Program-made: the position numbers and the translations under genes
The notes under the pieces: model-generated
What the model saw: the letters and a program-made list of their open reading frames with translations, nothing else
What the model was told of the DNA's origin: nothing
Database searches by the model: none
Shown: positions 63,443 to 64,000 of the stretch, in pieces
Layout: every line of letters starts with the position of its first letter
Position numbering within the stretch: the stretch's first letter is position 1
NCBI RefSeq assembly: GCF_002205845.1
Contig: NZ_NISI01000018.1
Location: 1-64,000, forward strand
From: Roseateles puraquae
GTDB taxonomy: Bacteria; Pseudomonadota; Gammaproteobacteria; Burkholderiales; Burkholderiaceae_C
Direction of reading: 5' to 3'
Length of the DNA stretch: 64,000 bases

Positions 63443-64000
63443 TCAGGCGGCGAGCAGTTCGTCGATCTGGGCGCGGGCGGCGCTCAGGCCCTGCTCGGCC
63501 GCGAAGGCCATGCCCTCGGCGTAAACGAAGCTGACGTCCGTCATGCCCAGGAAGGCCAGCACGGTGCGCAGGTAGGGCGTCATCTGGTCGCTGGGCTGGT
63601 CGCGGTGGATGCCGCCGCGGCTGGTGACCACATAGACCTTCTTGCCCTGCAGCAGGCCGACCGGGCCCTTCTCGGTGTACTTGAAGGTGACGCCGGCGCG
63701 GGCGACCGCGTCGATCCAGTTCTTGAACTGGGCCGTCACGTTGAAGTTGTACATGGGCACGCCGATCACGACGGTGTCGGCTGCCTGCAGTTCGGCGATC
63801 AGCGCATCGTCCAGGGCCACCCGGGCGGCTTGCTCGGCGCTGCGTTGGTCGGCCGGGGTGAAGAGGGCGCCGAGGGCAGCTTCGTCGAGCACCGGCTGGG
63901 GCGTCACGGCCAGGTCGCGCACCGTGACGGTGGCGGCCGGATGGGCGCTGCGCAGGCGGGCGGTCAGCTCATTGGCCAGCCGGGTGGACACCGAGCCTTG
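63443..64000 (-). CDS. azoR: FMN-dependent NADH-azoreductase, 5' end beyond the window
   Basis: About 185 of the usual 200 residues are seen. The flavodoxin-like fold of AzoR is shown by [21 protein letters not shown], the FMN-contact segment [44 protein letters not shown], and the [45 protein letters not shown] region. The frame remains open to position 64000 ([10 protein letters not shown]), and AzoR proteins begin about 15 residues earlier, so the start is outside. GTG 63991 is not a real start. It reduces quinones or azo dyes. Confidence 0.9.
   Translation of the reverse strand, partial: QGSVSTRLANELTARLRSAHPAATVTVRDLAVTPQPVLDEAALGALFTPADQRSAEQAARVALDDALIAELQAADTVVIGVPMYNFNVTAQFKNWIDAVARAGVTFKYTEKGPVGLLQGKKVYVVTSRGGIHRDQPSDQMTPYLRTVLAFLGMTDVSFVYAEGMAFAAEQGLSAARAQIDELLAA

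Noticed and set aside
63443-63991. GTG 63991 as the true azoR start
   Set aside because: The frame continues to the window edge and the family's N-terminal strand would be missing, so the gene is cut by the window.

Overview
The window is a G+C-rich chromosomal segment, almost fully coding, with short intergenic gaps and many 4-nt start/stop overlaps. The gene set points to a betaproteobacterium of the order Burkholderiales, probably close to Roseateles, Pelomonas or Rubrivivax. Supporting genes are a PhaM-type polyhydroxyalkanoate granule protein, a PEP-CTERM-tailed metalloprotease, the lpxL-dapF-DUF484-xerC order, three-subunit glycolate oxidase genes and a glmS next to an Lrp/AsnC regulator. 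This placement is inference from gene content, not a measured phylogeny. I saw no rRNA, tRNA, CRISPR array or prophage.

Layout. 1-4634: a palindromic repeat, then a four-gene MacB/FtsX-type ABC export operon with its own TolC-like channel but no adaptor gene. 4624-8709: a DUF6279 lipoprotein, a membrane-anchored retropepsin-like protease, a TraB/GumN protein, PhaM and a periplasmic solute-binding protein. 8800-13302: glcD, glcE and glcF with a methyltransferase gene between glcE and glcF. 13308-16270: a chemotaxis receptor and metK. 16401-22595: lpxL-like acyltransferase, dapF, DUF484, xerC, an unrecognised putative beta-barrel protein and rlmI. 22632-27919: the PEP-CTERM metalloprotease, an AsnC regulator divergent from glmS, a CaCA antiporter and a small membrane protein. 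27939-35142: an eight-gene MoxR/DUF58/DUF4350/DUF4129/SpoIIM/RDD operon.

35250-50136 is a glucuronoxylan locus. A minus-strand operon encodes a ROK regulator, GH43 xylosidase, GPH sugar symporter, xylose isomerase, xylulokinase and an SGNH acetylesterase. Divergent from it are an exported GH67 alpha-glucuronidase, a LacI regulator, uronate dehydrogenase and an SMP-30-type lactonase. Together they could deacetylate and trim glucuronoxylan oligosaccharides, send xylose to xylulose-5-phosphate and send glucuronate to glucarate by the oxidative route. A LacI-type operator core lies in the divergent control region.

50150-64000: an MFS transporter, small hypothetical genes, an AsmA-like protein, an SbmA/YddA-type ABC protein, a branched-chain amino acid ABC operon (livH, fused livM-livG, livF), a DUF938 methyltransferase, a TauE/SafE protein, an AAA ATPase, a pirin and an azoreductase cut by the window end.

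The most unusual structure is in the liv operon. A 437-bp segment bounded by perfect 33-bp inverted repeats, built from tandem CACAGAGG octamers, carries a GxxExxY (PD-(D/E)XK-like) gene and sits exactly between livH and livM. An 88-bp gene-less relative with the same ends lies between xylB and xylA. The pair looks like a small mobile element and its internally deleted derivative.
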